A stretch of 64,000 bases of DNA from Misgurnus anguillicaudatus (GCF_027580225.2 NC_073356.2:14599501-14663500); one strand, 5' to 3'. Shown: positions 24,736 to 36,923, counted from the stretch's first letter. The notes: generated by a model from the sequence alone, not told the origin. Numbers and translations: made by a program.

Positions 24736-24889
24736 TGTGTCCTTTTGATCATTTTAAGTACTACCTATAAATCTTAACAGAGAGAGAATGACATTTATTT
24801 TAACACTAAAAATCATTTTAATTTTAAAAATAGTTTTAATTTTGAAGGAATCATGCCAAGGATTACAGTATGGTACTAGATAGATTAGC

Positions 24890-25363
24890 TCGGTGGTTCG
24901 CAAAGTTTGGGTGGGCTCAGAGATGGTGCCAAGGGGGGCCCAGTTTTGTGACATCTTTTAAAATACATTAATTTATCATAGATTTTGTGCAATCAAAACT
25001 CAGATAAACTATAGCTACTAATCAACAGCCCAGGTTTGACAGACAGGGCTTAGCTAAAGCCATGACTAGGCGTTAGTTAAATTAAGATGTTTAAGCATCT
25101 TTAGTAAACATGCCTTACTGGTGTCTATCTTGAGACAAATCAATGGCACTGGCCTATTTTAAGATCTGTCAGTTCATGTTATTTTCAGTTTAGACAGTAG
25201 GACTAGGCTTAAGCCTTGTCTATTAAACCAGGGGGTAATGTTTTGTTTATTTCCAATTTTAAGTTTGAGATTGTTTTATGGCATTCATTTTCTTTGAGGG
25301 TGCTGCAAACGGATGCACATTACACAAAAGGTGGGGTCACACCGAAAAGCTTGAGAACCGCTG
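24890..25363. repeat. foldback repeat with a second foldback inside (25028-25236)
   Basis: Outer arms CGGTGGTTCGCAAAGTTT and AAGCTTGAGAACCGCTG are inverted. The inner arms start CCCAGGTTTGACAGACAGGG and end CTATTAAACCAGGGGG. The inner unit resembles the GGACAGGGATTAG-type repeat at 62818-63036. Neither has coding capacity. Confidence 0.6.
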
Positions 25364-25484
25364 CATTAGATACAGTGAGGTATTTAGCAACGATCACACA
25401 TTCACTAAACAGAACTTGCCTCAACAAATAATAAAAATGTATGCGTTAACACAAGGTTTACAGAAGTGGAGTGTGTGCACAGTA

Positions 25485-26673
25485 TACACTCATCTAGAGG
25501 ATTATTAGGAACCCCATACTAATACTGTGTTTGACCCCCTTTCGCCTTCAGAACTGCCGTGGCATTGATTCAACAAGGTGCTGAAAGCATTCTTTAGAAA
25601 TGTTGGTCTATATTGATAGGATAGCATCTTGCAGTTGATGGAGATTTGTGGGATACACATCCAGTGCTCGAAGCTCCCGTTCCACCACATCCCAAAGATG
25701 CTCTATTGGGTTGAGATCTGGTGACTGTGGGGGCCATTTTTGTACAGTGAACTCATTGTCATTTTCAAGAAACCAATTTGAAATGATTCAAGCTTTGTGA
25801 CATGGTGCATTATCCTGTAGGAAGTAGACATCATGGGTACATGGTGGTCATAAAGGGATGGACATGATCAGAAACAATGCTCAGGTAGGCTGTGGCATTT
25901 AAGCGATGCTCAATTGGCACTAAGGGGCCTAAAGTGTGCCAAGAAAATCTCCCCCACACCATTACACCACCACAAGCCTGCACAGTGGTAACAAGGCATG
26001 ATGGATCCATGTTCTCATTCTGTTTACGCAAAATTCTGACTCTACCATCTGAATGTCTCAACAGAAATCGAGACTCATCAGACCAGGCAACATTTTCCCA
26101 GTCTTCAACTGTCCCATTTTGGTGATCTTGTGCAAATTGTAGCCTCTTTTTCCTATTTGTAGTGGAGATGAGTGGTACCCAGTGGGGTGTTCTGCTGTTG
26201 TAGCCCATCCTACTCAAGGTTGTGCGTGTTGTGGCTTCATAAATGCTTTGCTGCATACCTCGGTTGTAACGAGTGGTTATTTCAGTCAAAGTTGCTCTTC
26301 TATCAGCTTGAATCAGTCGGCACATTCTCCTCTGACCTCTAGCATCAACAAGGCATTTTCACCCACAGGACTGCCGCGTACTGGATGTTTTTCCCTTTTC
26401 ACACCATTCCTTGTAAACCCTAGAAATGGTTGTGCATGAAAATCCCAGTAACTGAGCAGATAACTGAGAAATACTCAGATCGGCCCATCTGGCACCAACA
26501 ACCATGCCACGCTCAAAATTGCTTAAATCACCTTTCTTTCCCATTCTAACATTCAGTTTGGAGTTCAGGAGACCCTAAATGCATTGAAGCAACTGCCATG
26601 TGATTGGTTGATTAGATAATTGCATTAATGAGAAATTGAACAGATGTTCCTAATAATCCTTTAGGTGAGTGTA
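25485..26673 (-). mobile_element. Tc1/mariner-type transposon, near full length
   Basis: 1189 bp bounded by TA and inverted ends (TACACTCATCTAGAGG at the left; CCTTTAGGTGAGTGTA at the right). It carries a decayed transposase on the minus strand (separate entry). A shorter relative with better-preserved left end lies at 52119-52701. Size and TA target fit the Tc1 family in fish. Confidence 0.93.
25535..26544 (-). pseudogene. Tc1-like transposase, broken
   Basis: The N-terminal piece (26544 down to 26359) has the helix-turn-helix DNA-binding region. A frameshift separates it from the catalytic piece (26325 down to 25831), which contains WSDESRF with the first catalytic aspartate. Downstream, in other frames, the LQDNAPCH and PPQSPDLNPIEHLW motifs with the second aspartate and the glutamate of the DD34E triad can still be read, but with an in-frame stop just after the second motif. 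At least two frame changes and a stop make it non-functional. Confidence 0.9.
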
Positions 26674-26682
26674 AATCCTTAA

Positions 26683-27182
26683 AGTGCTCATATTTCATTG
26701 CTTAAAACAAAGTTTTTTGTGTGTATTTAGTATAATACAATGTGTTCACGTGGTTTATGGTTCAAAAAACACATTATTATCCACACAACGTACATTTTTG
26801 TGCCTCCAGATTTCCCTCTCTTCTTGAAAAGCATTGATTTTGTACAAAACTGATTGGCCAGCTAATCTGTATGCTCCTTACCACGTTTGAAAGATTTGCA
26901 CACAATGCAATGCTAACAGAAGTTAACTTACAGGCTGTGAGTCAAAGTGAGAGGAATTATGATAATGTCGGTCTTGTCTACATCATCAATCCCAGGAAGT
27001 AAACTGGTGCCTACAATCCGTGGGTTTGTTGTAGAGAAAAGAGATTTATGTTGGAGACGATAACTTGCGTCATTGTTTACTTTGGAGTTTGTACCTTTTG
27101 CATATCGTTAACATGTAGCCTACTAACACACACTTACACACCAAAGGAAATGTAAAAATGTGAATCGGATAATTGGTGCTCT
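26683..27182. mobile_element. TTAA-flanked MITE, 500 bp, copy 1
   Basis: Ends AGTGCTCATATTTC and GGTGCTCT, with TTAA at 26679-26682 and 27183-27186. It begins only 9 bp after the Tc1 element. A second copy, split by later insertions, is at 33989-35425. This copy serves as the empty-site control for that insertion. Confidence 0.85.
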
Positions 27183-28683
27183 TTAAACATGATAACCCAG
27201 GACAGTTAAACCAGGATTAACAAACAAGTTCTGTCATTGTCGGTAGTTATTTGACATTACATTGATTGGATTCCTGTTTGATCAGGTGCATTTTCCAAAA
27301 ACGTGGTTAGTGTCTCCAACATATGTAGATATGCAAAGATTTACTTCTGAAATTATCCTAATGATTCAAAATTTTCATCTCTTGAAAAGGTCCTAATATG
27401 TACCATTTAAGTGAAGGTATGTACACGTTTGGTAGCAATATTTGATGTACTAATATGCACTCTAGATACAAAGGTGTACTTTTTAAAAGGGTGACAGCTT
27501 TTGTACCTTTTTCTGAAAAGATTCAAATGTGGAAGCTGAAAAGTAAATTGAGAATCAATTAATAGTAAACAGACTTAATATCATATTTGAAAAGTGCTAA
27601 AGGCAAGCATAATAGCAGAAAACAGGCCTCTTTCAATAAAACAAGTGACCTATAATAATGATTTTGTCTGATCAGTTGTGTTGATACAGTGAGTTGTCTT
27701 ATAACAAAAAGCTGAAAAACACTTGACATTTGTATGTTTATTTGCATGAACATGATCAGGCAGTTTAGAAACATCCAGAATTTTGCATTCATTTATCACA
27801 TGAGTTTTATTCTTCATTGCGTATGTTTTTCTTGGCTTAGGTAGATTCATGCAAACCATCTGCGTCATTTATGTGCTGTTCAGTTTCATCCAGCATTTGT
27901 TGAGACGTGCCTCACTCTGGTCATGCAGAAAATGATAAGGACAAAATAGTTTATCTTGCGCAGAGCATGTTTGGTGGGTCGCTCTCTTTCACTCTTCTCT
28001 CTTTATCTCTCTTTTCCTGTCTCAGGAAATCCGCTGATGTTTAAGCACCAGCCCAAATCCATAGCCAGCATTACTTTATCATTCCAGATCTAAATCCTCC
28101 CCCAATTTATCTGTTTGATCACATGTATTGTATTGTGCAGGCTAAGGGAAACCTCCGGTCTGATAATGATTACACTTCCATGGTTAAACTATCTTCTTGC
28201 AGTTAATAAAGAAGTATGATTTTCCTAATTGTGTCTTTGACAACAAGCAGTTTATAATTGTTATTTTATAATATTTCATGTTGTAAATAAGGTCTCACAA
28301 TATCACAATTAGACAGTCAAATGTGCTTCTGCTCCTTAAGGTTAATCATTCAGGATTTGAATCTGTTTTCTTATCCTATAAGATTATAAACCTCTGATTT
28401 ATACCATTTTATAACCAATGTATCTCATATATGTTAATAATTTACTTTATTTATATTTAATTTATGTGTAGTATGTGTAGTATTATGTGTAGGTAAAAAT
28501 GACTTCCATTACCCAGATGACGCTGTGTTTTCAGTGTTTGAAGTAATTGTTATCTGGGCATAAAGAATGTAATCTCGGAATGTTGCCACTGACCAATCAG
28601 AATCAATCACTGCGCCATGTAATAAATAATTTATGGTACAACGGCCAATCATTTTTACTATATGTATTTGATACATCTAGGAA
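27183..28683. other. gene-free stretch between txnip and polr3gl (part 1)
   Basis: A copy of the GTACC-rich repeat (AGGTCCTAATATGTACCATT) lies at about 27386-27513. Another fragment near 28548-28615 (TTGTTATCTGGGCATAA, GACCAATCAGAATCAATCA) resembles one near 3450-3470. The rest, including 27.9-28.2 kb, looks unique, but I find no exon. Confidence 0.5.
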
Positions 28684-29241
28684 GTGCCCATATGACAAAA
28701 AAGATATTTTTAAATATATTTCAAAATATTCCAAAAAATGTATTTACTGAAGTATATTTTGCAATATGTTTACAAAATTATATTTTTCACAGATATATTT
28801 TTTGGCCATTTTTGTATATTTTGAAATATATTTTAAAGCATTAAAAATATAGCCCTTTATATATTCCAATCCAACAAAATATTTTCACATCACGTTGGAA
28901 AAAAACTTTGTGTATGTTACGAACCTGTATACATAACAGTTTTAAAAAGGTTAAAATTAAATATATTTTCAACTTCAAAAATATACTTTATAAAATTAAC
29001 TTGTATTAGCATATATTTAAAATATATTTTGGCAAAGAATACATTTTTTTGCCATATGAGATGTAAAATTAGAAATGTATTTGCTTGCCCTTAAAATACA
29101 TTTTGAAATGTTGATATCTGAAAGCTAAAACTAAATATATTTCCAAAAATAATATTTAATTGAGCTTTACTTTCTCCAAATTGTATTCAGCATATATTTA
29201 AAATATATTTCTGGCCAGAGAAATTTTTGCGGTATGGGTGG
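28684..29241. mobile_element. AT-rich MITE with GCCCATATGACAAAAA ends
   Basis: The left end GCCCATATGACAAAAAAGA mirrors the right end TTTTTGCGGTATGGGTGGC. The interior is made of repeated AATATATTTT motifs in both orientations plus a further GCCATATGAG near 29052. No coding capacity. Confidence 0.65.
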
Positions 29242-29358
29242 CATCACTGGTACTGTTTAGAAGCTAATGCACTGTTAGAAAAAGTGATCAAAAATGTACC
29301 CCAACAGTTGCCAGGGCAGTACCCCTTATAATTATTTTCCTAATATGTACCATTAGAT

Positions 29359-29613
29359 ATGAAGAGTTACGTTGCAAAACAAGATAACCACCGTTTTTTT
29401 AATTGTTCAGAAATCTCTTTTTTTGGTTGTGCATTCCAATTCATTTCAATGCAACTGCAGTTGGTTTGTTTTGATTTAAACCTTCATAACTTAAAAAATA
29501 CAGCTAAGAAGCACCATAAAACAAAATAATAACATGATAACGTAATAATAAACATGTTTTGAGAAAAATGTAAAAAAAATGGATTTATCTTGTTTTGCAA
29601 CGAAACTCTTCAT
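29359..29613. mobile_element. 255-bp MITE, copy 2 (partner of 2610-2863)
   Basis: Ends ATGAAGAGTTACGTTGCAAA and GCAACGAAACTCTTCAT; the interior is nearly collinear with copy 1. It has been inserted into a copy of the GTACC-rich repeat, whose halves are seen at about 29293-29358 and 29614-29636. Confidence 0.85.
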
Positions 29614-29636
29614 ATATACATTTGGTATCAATATAT

Positions 29637-29787
29637 ACACTGTAAAAGTTCATTGCTGCACTTCAATGTTTAAGTTTAAACAACTTAATAAGTCATTATA
29701 ACTTTTTAACTAGTTAGAAGTGGATATAAATTATAAAAATAAAGTTGTTATAATCACTTAAACTTGTCAAGGATTTTTTTACAGTGT
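29637..29787. mobile_element. 151-bp MITE with ACACTGTAAAA ends
   Basis: Starts ACACTGTAAAAGTTC and ends GATTTTTTTACAGTGT, with inverted AAACAACTT/AAGTTGTT blocks inside. It also interrupts the GTACC-rich repeat, which resumes at 29788. Confidence 0.75.
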
Positions 29788-29849
29788 ACCTTATATGCAC
29801 TATTAACAGTATGTACCTCTGAGGTACTAATATGAACTCTTTAAAGTTA

Positions 29850-31589
29850 AATGTTATATAGTCGCAGTCTTGTGGCAGAGCCACGAGCGCAATTACATTT
29901 ATTATTTTCATCACAATTTTTTTCAACACCATTTACCAATTCCAAACCACACCAGTCTTAATCACTACTATTCATTTTGTATCTTTTCCTTTTGTCGTAT
30001 TTTTTGTGACCCTGCTGCCCCAATCAGGATTTCTTGTCTAATGCTCACACCTCAATTTGGCAATTTCTATAGTATGGCGTCTTTCTCATGGACATTTAAT
30101 AATAAATTTTTCAGTGTGTGTTAAACCATTTCCGTTTTAAGAAAATGTGATTAATAATTCTGCACACCTGAATATAATGTGTTTTTTCCTCCAGCCATCA
30201 ATAACAATAATATATTACTTATAAATGATTATATACAACATCAATTAAGATGAATTTGGTTTGGAATTAGTAAAAGGTTGCCTCGATCTGCCAGATGTAC
30301 AGAAGTGAAGTCCTTCCTAATGTCTTTAATGACAGGAAAGTGAGGCCCACTTATATATTTGGAGGTTTACGGGGTGACAGCTCATGTGCAGCTCTTATTC
30401 CAGACAGTGATGATGAAGTGTCAAAACTCTCTCTATGACAAATTTACTGAAGAGGATAAAGCTTGCCAGCCAGCTCTCTTGAGCTTCATTTGGAAGTGAC
30501 GCTCCTTGTTGCTTCTGCATGATAATGGAGATGTGTATGCACTTTAAGCTTTTGGTGATTTTTTTGGTGAGTTTTCATATCATGGCCCTGTAAATTAGTA
30601 TTGTAAAACATTATAAAGTTTGCATGTATATTTTCTAACTCAAACTACGTGCATTTTATTGTCAACTGAACCCATGACCTAACATCACACTCTTCCAGTT
30701 AAACTACATGGATGCTTAAAAAACAATCGCTTGAAGCCTGTTTTTCCGGACGTGAAGGAAGCTGTTTGCAAAGAGGCTACGTGGATATGTGGATGGGGGT
30801 TGTAACTGCATTCTCTGTGTTATGACATCCTATTTAGGGTCTTATGTAGCTAAATATGCACCATGACGGTCCACTCAAACCACTATATAAAGTATCTGGC
30901 AAGCAGCATGCAAAACACATCCATTGCACTGGAAACATATATTTGGCTCTGTCATAGTTGATTTAATTTGCAAGATGAAACCAGGGTTTAAATATGCCTG
31001 CAAGATGAGCATGGATGCCATCCAACCAGCTGCTCAGTTTTATAGCTGTAGTATTGGATCTCTCAAAACAGACGTAAAAGCTGTTAAATGAGTCGGGTAG
31101 GTAGGTATCAGGATACAGGCAGGGTGTCTCTCTCTCTCTTCTTGTGGTCTGTGATACCCGGGATGCCCTCTTTCATGCTTTGGGAAATGCTTGGGATATA
31201 TCTCAAAACTACAGTCTAAAACAGTCACAGAAACATAGAGGTGCATGTGTTACGTGCTCACAGGCCTGCAGCAGCCCACATTTACTTTCAAGAGCTGATT
31301 TACTGACACTGAAGATTGTTAGTGCTAGTGCACATGTATAGACTTACACTATCCTCTAAATTTAGACTTACATGATACAGTACAGTTACAAGAAACCGTG
31401 TTACTGTCTTCCCCTTTCAAATGCCAGACAATTTTTATTTTATTACTGTATTGTTTTTATTACCTTGAGACATTTTTACATACATCGTGAGTCAACTTAA
31501 TAAAACAGATCCGGCACGTATCCGCCTCAGAGTCTATTGCTATCTGTGAATGTATTCGCTAACATACGTATACTGTACAATAAACAATC
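29850..31589. other. gene-free stretch (part 2)
   Basis: Apparently low-copy sequence. No splice-bounded exon, RNA gene or clear transposon end was found. The 84- and 65-codon frames at 29870 and 31144 resemble nothing known to me. A (CT)n run lies near 31127-31140. Confidence 0.45.
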
Positions 31590-32660
31590 TAGTTTTTCAG
31601 CATTGATTAATCTTGTTTGTTGATGTTAGTTAATGCCAACCCAGTTGTTCATGCTAGTTCATTGTAACTTATTTTACAGTTACAACTTTTAATTTTGAAC
31701 ATGCATTAGTAAATGGTAAACTAATAAATGCTGTAGAAGTGTTGTTCATTGTTAGTTTATGTTAGCTAATACATTAAAGGGATGGTTCGGCCAAAAATTA
31801 TATTAAACCCATGATTTACTCACCCCAAAGCTCGCCGTGATGCATGTCCATCATTTTTCGGACGAACACGTTTTCAGTTATTTAAGAAAATGTTTTAGAT
31901 CTTTAAGTTAATCAAATATGAAGTTATGGGGTCCACGTCCTTCAAGTCCAAAAAGTGTGCATCTATCCTTCACAAAATAAATCCAAACGGCTTCACGATG
32001 ATAAACAAAGTCCTTCTGAGGGTAATCCGCGCCGTTTTGTTGTAGAAATATCCACATTTAAAACTTTATCAACAAAAATAACTCGCTTCCGGTAACGCCG
32101 CCATCTTACTAGCGTCAGCATTCAAGATCAGAGCTTTACGCAGCATACGGAGGTTTCTCTGCTGCTGCTCTGTGCCCCCGCCCTCCGAATTTGTCATACG
32201 TCACTAAGACAAGTGCATACACTACGCTAATACTCTCTCCTGAATACAGAGGAGTCTAAGATGGCGGCGCTACCGGAAAGTAGTTATTTTCGTTTGTAAA
32301 GTTTTAAATATGGATATTTCAACAACAGCACCGTGCAGATTACCCCTTTGTTTATCATCCTGGAGCTGTTTGGATTTCTTTGGGGAAGGATATATGCACA
32401 TTTTTTACTTGAAGGACGTGGACCCCTTAACTTTACTGTTTAGCAGCGGAAAGATATAAGACATTTTCTAAAATAACTGAAAATGTGTTTGTCTGAAAAA
32501 TGATGGACATATGCATCTCGGACGGCTTCGCTGTGAGTAAATCATGGGTTTAATATCATTTTTGGCCGAACTATCCCTTTAACTAATATTAACAAATACA
32601 ACCTTATAACTGATACAATATTGTAAAGTGTTTTTTGTGTGATACATTATTAGCCTAATG
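31590..32660. repeat. older dispersed repeat, split by the 31778-32578 element
   Basis: The left part (TTGATGTTAGTTAATGCC, CATGCATTAGTAAATG) resembles 6840-6950. After the inserted element it resumes with CTAATATTAACAAATACAAC. Joining the two halves restores continuous repeat, so this repeat was the target. Confidence 0.65.
31778..32578. mobile_element. 801-bp foldback element inserted at TTAA
   Basis: Bracketed by TTAA at 31774-31777 and 32579-32582. The arms are long and nearly complementary along almost their whole length. Outer parts are AGGGATGGTTCGGCC and GGCCGAACTATCCCT; inner parts are CGCCGCCATCTTACTAGCG and AAGATGGCGGCGCTACCGG. The transcript of either strand would fold into a hairpin of several hundred bases. 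No coding capacity. Confidence 0.9.
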
Positions 32661-32693
32661 GGAATTTAGACTTGACCTTTGACTTTAACCAAA

Positions 32694-33581
32694 CAGAGAT
32701 GTATAAAGTACTAGGGACCTAGACTTGAGTAAAAGTACAAGTGCTCTATCAAAAAAGTGACTTGAGTAGAAGTTGAAGTGCTCTTTAAGCACAGCACTTA
32801 AGTGGAAGTACTAAAGTATTAAACATGTTTTGTACTTAAGTATTGCAAGTAGTTTATTTTAAAATATACTACTCACGTACTGAAAGTAAAAGTACAAGTA
32901 TTGTGTAATGTAGTTATTAAAGAAAACAGTCAAAAGTTTGAATATAATATTGTTTATATTATTTCAAATGTTTAAGCTAAAGGACACTCACAATTTCTTT
33001 GGCTGTAGCAGGAGTACAAGGACATGATTGTTCAGATAATTCAGATTAATTTAACTGATCTGGCGATAGAGAATTCAGAATTAATGAAATATTAGTCGAT
33101 ATAATGGTAATAGGTAAAGGTAAAGGTGTTTCAATGAATTTAGGTTTCCTTCTTTCGTGCACACTCGCCCTTTCTCGCGCATTCTCTCTCTTTCTCGGTC
33201 TTTCTTGCACACTTTGGTTCTCTCTTCGCTTCACATTTGTCCACAACCCCGGCTCATATTTGTGAGTGAGAGGGAGGGAGAGGTCGCCCTTCACTATCTC
33301 CGATTGGTTTAGACCACCATGTGTGTGTGTGTTTAATGTGTATCACCGCTCCGGCAGTAATAATGTGGGTTTGGAATGATTCGTAACATTTGGGTGTAAC
33401 GAGTAACTATGCAGCACATAAAAAATGTATCGGAGTAAAAGTATTAAACTCATCGAAAATATGTACTGAAGTAAAAGTGGAAGTAGGAGAAAAAAATAAT
33501 ACTTCAGTAGAGTACAGATACTGTCTTTTAGTACTTAAGTACAGTAGTGAAGTAGTTCTACTTCGTTACTATACATCTCTG
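32694..33581. mobile_element. hAT-type non-autonomous element, 888 bp, with 8-bp target duplication
   Basis: Starts CAGAGATGTATAAAGTACT and ends TATACATCTCTG. The flanking 8-mers are identical (TAACCAAA at 32686-32693 and 33582-33589). Near both ends AAGTAC/GTACTT motifs are repeated many times, which probably are sub-terminal transposase-binding repeats. No transposase is present. Confidence 0.92.
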
Positions 33582-34480
33582 TAACCAAATGTTTTTATTA
33601 TCTCTGAGTGTGAACCAATCCTTTCCCTGCCATTTAAATAGAAGACGATAAACAGAACAAGACTTTGGCAACGACATATCAGCAATCTGTTGATCATCAA
33701 TCAATGAATGAACTAACATTTCTGGTTATTTTAGTCGGTTAAAACAGTCATAATAATAACTGGTTCTGTTGGAGAGATGCCTACAACAAGCAGTGCCACC
33801 TTTAAAGGCAATTGTTAAGACTCGCTCGCTTACATTGTATGGATAACTTTAATGGGTCGCAGATAAGATCACTATTGGAAAACTGTCATGTGTAACTAAA
33901 GCAAAAGTCATAACACACTGCAAAGTAAAAAGTTGGATCAACTTAAAAATTACTTCCATTGGTAACACCTTGGTAACTTATATGTTAAAGTGAAAAAAAA
34001 CTTTTAATATTTCATTGCTAAAAAACAACGATATTTTGTATATTTGGTATAATACAATGTTTTTTTATGGTTTATGGTTAAAAACACATTATTTTCCATA
34101 TAGCGTACATTTTTGTACCTCCAGATTTCACTCTCTTCCTGAAACGCACTGATTGGCCAGCTAATCTGTACGTTGTGATTGGCCTGAATACCTCTAACGT
34201 CAGCTGGAAATGTGAAGCTCATTACCATGTTTGAAAGATTCGCTCACAATGCAATGCTAACAGGAGTTCATTTACAGGCTGTGAGTCCGAAGCAGGAGGA
34301 TTTATGATAATGTCGGTCTTGTCTACATCATAAATCCCAGGAAGTAAACTGTTGCCTACAATCCGTGTGTTTGTTGTAGTCCAAGAAAAGAGATTTATGT
34401 TGAAGACGATAACTCGCGTAATTGTTTACTTTGGGGTTTGTGCCTTTTGCATATCATTAACATGTACTAATACACACTTA

Positions 34481-35373
34481 AGCCCTATTCGGACGGGATT
34501 AGCTTTACAGGGGTAGATGGCGTAATGCAATTTTACCACAGGACATCTGTAATATTAATGATCAATTCGGACAGGATTAGAAATCTCAGTAAAACATTCA
34601 GAAGTGGGAGGGGTAACTACCTCTCTCGTCTTCACGTGCACATTACCTTGCTTCCTGATATCACATGTGCAAACATCAGATGAGGAAAACGTGAAACACT
34701 GTGTTTAATTTCACTTTGGGGAGAACGTCAAACCCAAGAAAATAAGTCTAGTGTTCAGACGAAAAATATAAAATTTATGTGATTTTGTGCATAAAACAAG
34801 CAAAAAAAATCTGCCAGTGGGGTAAGCAAAGAAATCTTGAACATTTTTCTTAAAAAACTAAATTCAAGGAAAATTAGCTTACTCCATTGGCAGATTTTTT
34901 GCTTGTTTTATGCACAAAATCACTTAAATGTGATATTTTTTGTCTAGAACCTGACTTATTTTCTTGCATCTTAATTTAAGAATTTGTAGATATTTTTACT
35001 GAAAACAAGACAAAAATACTAAGATTTTTTTTTCTTGAAAATCATTTTTGCATTGCTGACTTGTTTTTCTGCCTAGAACACGAGTAAATGCTTCTTTAAG
35101 CGCTTTTATATTTAAAAGAAACACACAAATTAAAAGGAAATTATGCAATTTACATGTATATTTACAGCTGGTCTATTCACACTGGATTAGTATTACCTGA
35201 GGTAATTTCTCCGGACTTTTTTACAGAAGGTAAAAGTCGCCGTAATCTTTACTGACATTGTCCATAATGATTACTGACATAAAGCATTCGGCCAGGACTA
35301 AAATCACTGAGAAGCTCTGATAAAAATTGCTTTACCCCACATTCATATGTAAAACTAATCCCGTCCGAATAGT
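34481..35373. mobile_element. 893-bp element with ATTCGGACGGGATTAG ends (third shell)
   Basis: Starts AGCCCTATTCGGACGGGATT and ends AATCCCGTCCGAATAGTAC. The site it entered can be read in the undisturbed copy near 27133-27140. It contains another foldback (34733-35055). No transposase. Confidence 0.85.
34733..35055. mobile_element. innermost foldback of the nest
   Basis: Arms ATAAAACAAGCAAAAAAAAT and TTTTTTGCTTGTTTTATGCA, with CTGCCAGTGGGGTAAGC against GCTTACTCCATTGGCAG. The same family appears twice more, at 48622-48790 and 50580-50905. The ends are approximate. Confidence 0.65.
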
Positions 35374-35503
35374 ACTTTACACACCAAAGGAAATTTAAAA
35401 ATGCGAATCAGATAATAGATGCTCTTTAAATTAAAAATGTTAGTAAAAAAAGTTACAAATTGAAGTATTTTTTAATTGATACAACTTTTCACTTTTTACA
35501 GTG

Positions 35504-36608
35504 CACATACATTATTAAAAAATAATTATAAAAGTTAATTTTGTGTTAAATAATTTTTGTTAAATACATTTCAGAACCTTTCTTAAAGATTTTTCAAAAA
35601 AGTCATCACTTGACAACAAAGCTGACCTTGCATAGCCTTTCTTTCTAGTGCAGTGCACCTATCTCTCATTTCATTGGTTTGCTTATATGTAGTCAAGCCA
35701 TCTGTGGTCAGGGGTAAACACTGAATGTAGTAACTCAAGTTACATAGACATCCACACGCCAAGAGCTTCTGTTATGTTGCTGTGAGTTCCAGGAATTATG
35801 AGTGCTTGACCATGCAAGGACCTGTACAAGGAAAACAATTTACTCACTGTCTATGTATATTTTATGGCTATATTAGTGTAGTCTTATCATTGACTTTATG
35901 ACTGATATGGGATTAAGGGGTTTTAGGGGAATATCATAAACTGAACGTTCAGTTCACACACTTTTGGTTTCGCTCCCATTTCTTATCTTTCACATTAGCG
36001 GCACCCATCCACTTCCCTTCAAGGAAATGCTATTCATGGAGTCATTAAGCCAAACTGAACATGGAAACTTTCTTTAAAATCCAGGGCTAACATATACGCA
36101 CCTACATATACCAGTCAATGATTTAATTTGCGGTCCAGATTTGGTTTAGATTGTTTAAATGTTGGATTCATTTGCACTACAAACATGAAACCTCAAAATT
36201 ATATAAAAGTATAATCAGATTTATTTTTACAGAAAACAAAATATGGCTTTTGGTGGGCTCATTTTATTTGCTTATGTAATTGCATATAGCAACACAATCA
36301 TATTTTGCTCAATGTTTCTCAAAGCCCGTTCTGTCAATCACATGTAAATCACGGGTTTGCTCTTTAAATGGCGAGCAGCTGCTTCTATGTGAAAACCAGA
36401 AAACCACATTTGAAAAACTCAAAAAAGGTTCTCATCCGTTCACCTTTCACCTCATTCTCTAGCTGCCTCTCATAGACACAAGAGATGAGCGGAAAAACCA
36501 AGATGATGCCAAGTCACTGACTTTATCACAATAATGGAACGAAGCTTAATACCTAACCATAAACAGCGTGCCCTATGGAAACATAACCAATGTATCATTA
36601 GTTGCATG
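35504..36608. other. gene-free stretch (part 3)
   Basis: No exon, RNA gene or transposon end recognised. The 60-codon frame at 36280 has no recognisable features. Confidence 0.45.
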
Positions 36609-36684
36609 AACTAAAACTAGAGGAAGTATCACAATGACACAACTTAACTGTCATTGTAATAGGAACTTCCTCTAGTTTTGAGTT
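36609..36684. other. pre-miRNA-like hairpin
   Basis: Arms AAAACTAGAGGAAGT (36613-36627) and ACTTCCTCTAGTTTT (36665-36679) are perfectly complementary over 15 bp. After an AGGA bulge the stem continues about 11 bp with one mismatch to an 11-nt loop. Flanks AACT/AGTT extend it slightly. Size and geometry fit a microRNA precursor, but a small palindromic transposon would look the same. I do not recognise a known miRNA seed. Confidence 0.4.
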
Positions 36685-36922
36685 AATAATGAATTGGTGG
36701 TGTTTCTAAAGAAGCACAAATATTTAATGTTGCATCTTACACCTGTGCACCTGTTGTTTGAATACATAAATGTTTCAAAGAGATCTCGATAGGAAATTGT
36801 GCGGTAAACAACACAGTAGGACTGTAACTGTTGCAACGTCTTGCTCTTGCTGATGCAAAAGCGAAAACTTTGTAATGATTGTTCCTCATAATGAGTCTCC
36901 AAATTTGTTGTCTGAGAACGCT

Positions 36923-36923
<1 letters not shown>

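Larger units (their letters stand above)
33989..35425. mobile_element. TTAA-flanked MITE, copy 2, interrupted (second shell)
   Basis: Flanked by TTAA at 33985-33988 and 35426-35429. It aligns with 26683-27182 in two pieces (33989-34480 and about 35374-35425), with shared landmarks CACACACCAAAGGAAA and ACTGATTGGCCAGCTAATCT. The gap is the third-shell insertion. Confidence 0.88.
33916..35503. mobile_element. outermost shell of a four-deep transposon nest
   Basis: The left part, 33916-33988, begins CACTGCAAAGTAAAAAGTTG. The right part, 35426-35503, ends ACTTTTCACTTTTTACAGTG. The two are inverted repeats, so the original MITE was only about 150 bp and was split by the element at 33989-35425. Confidence 0.8.
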
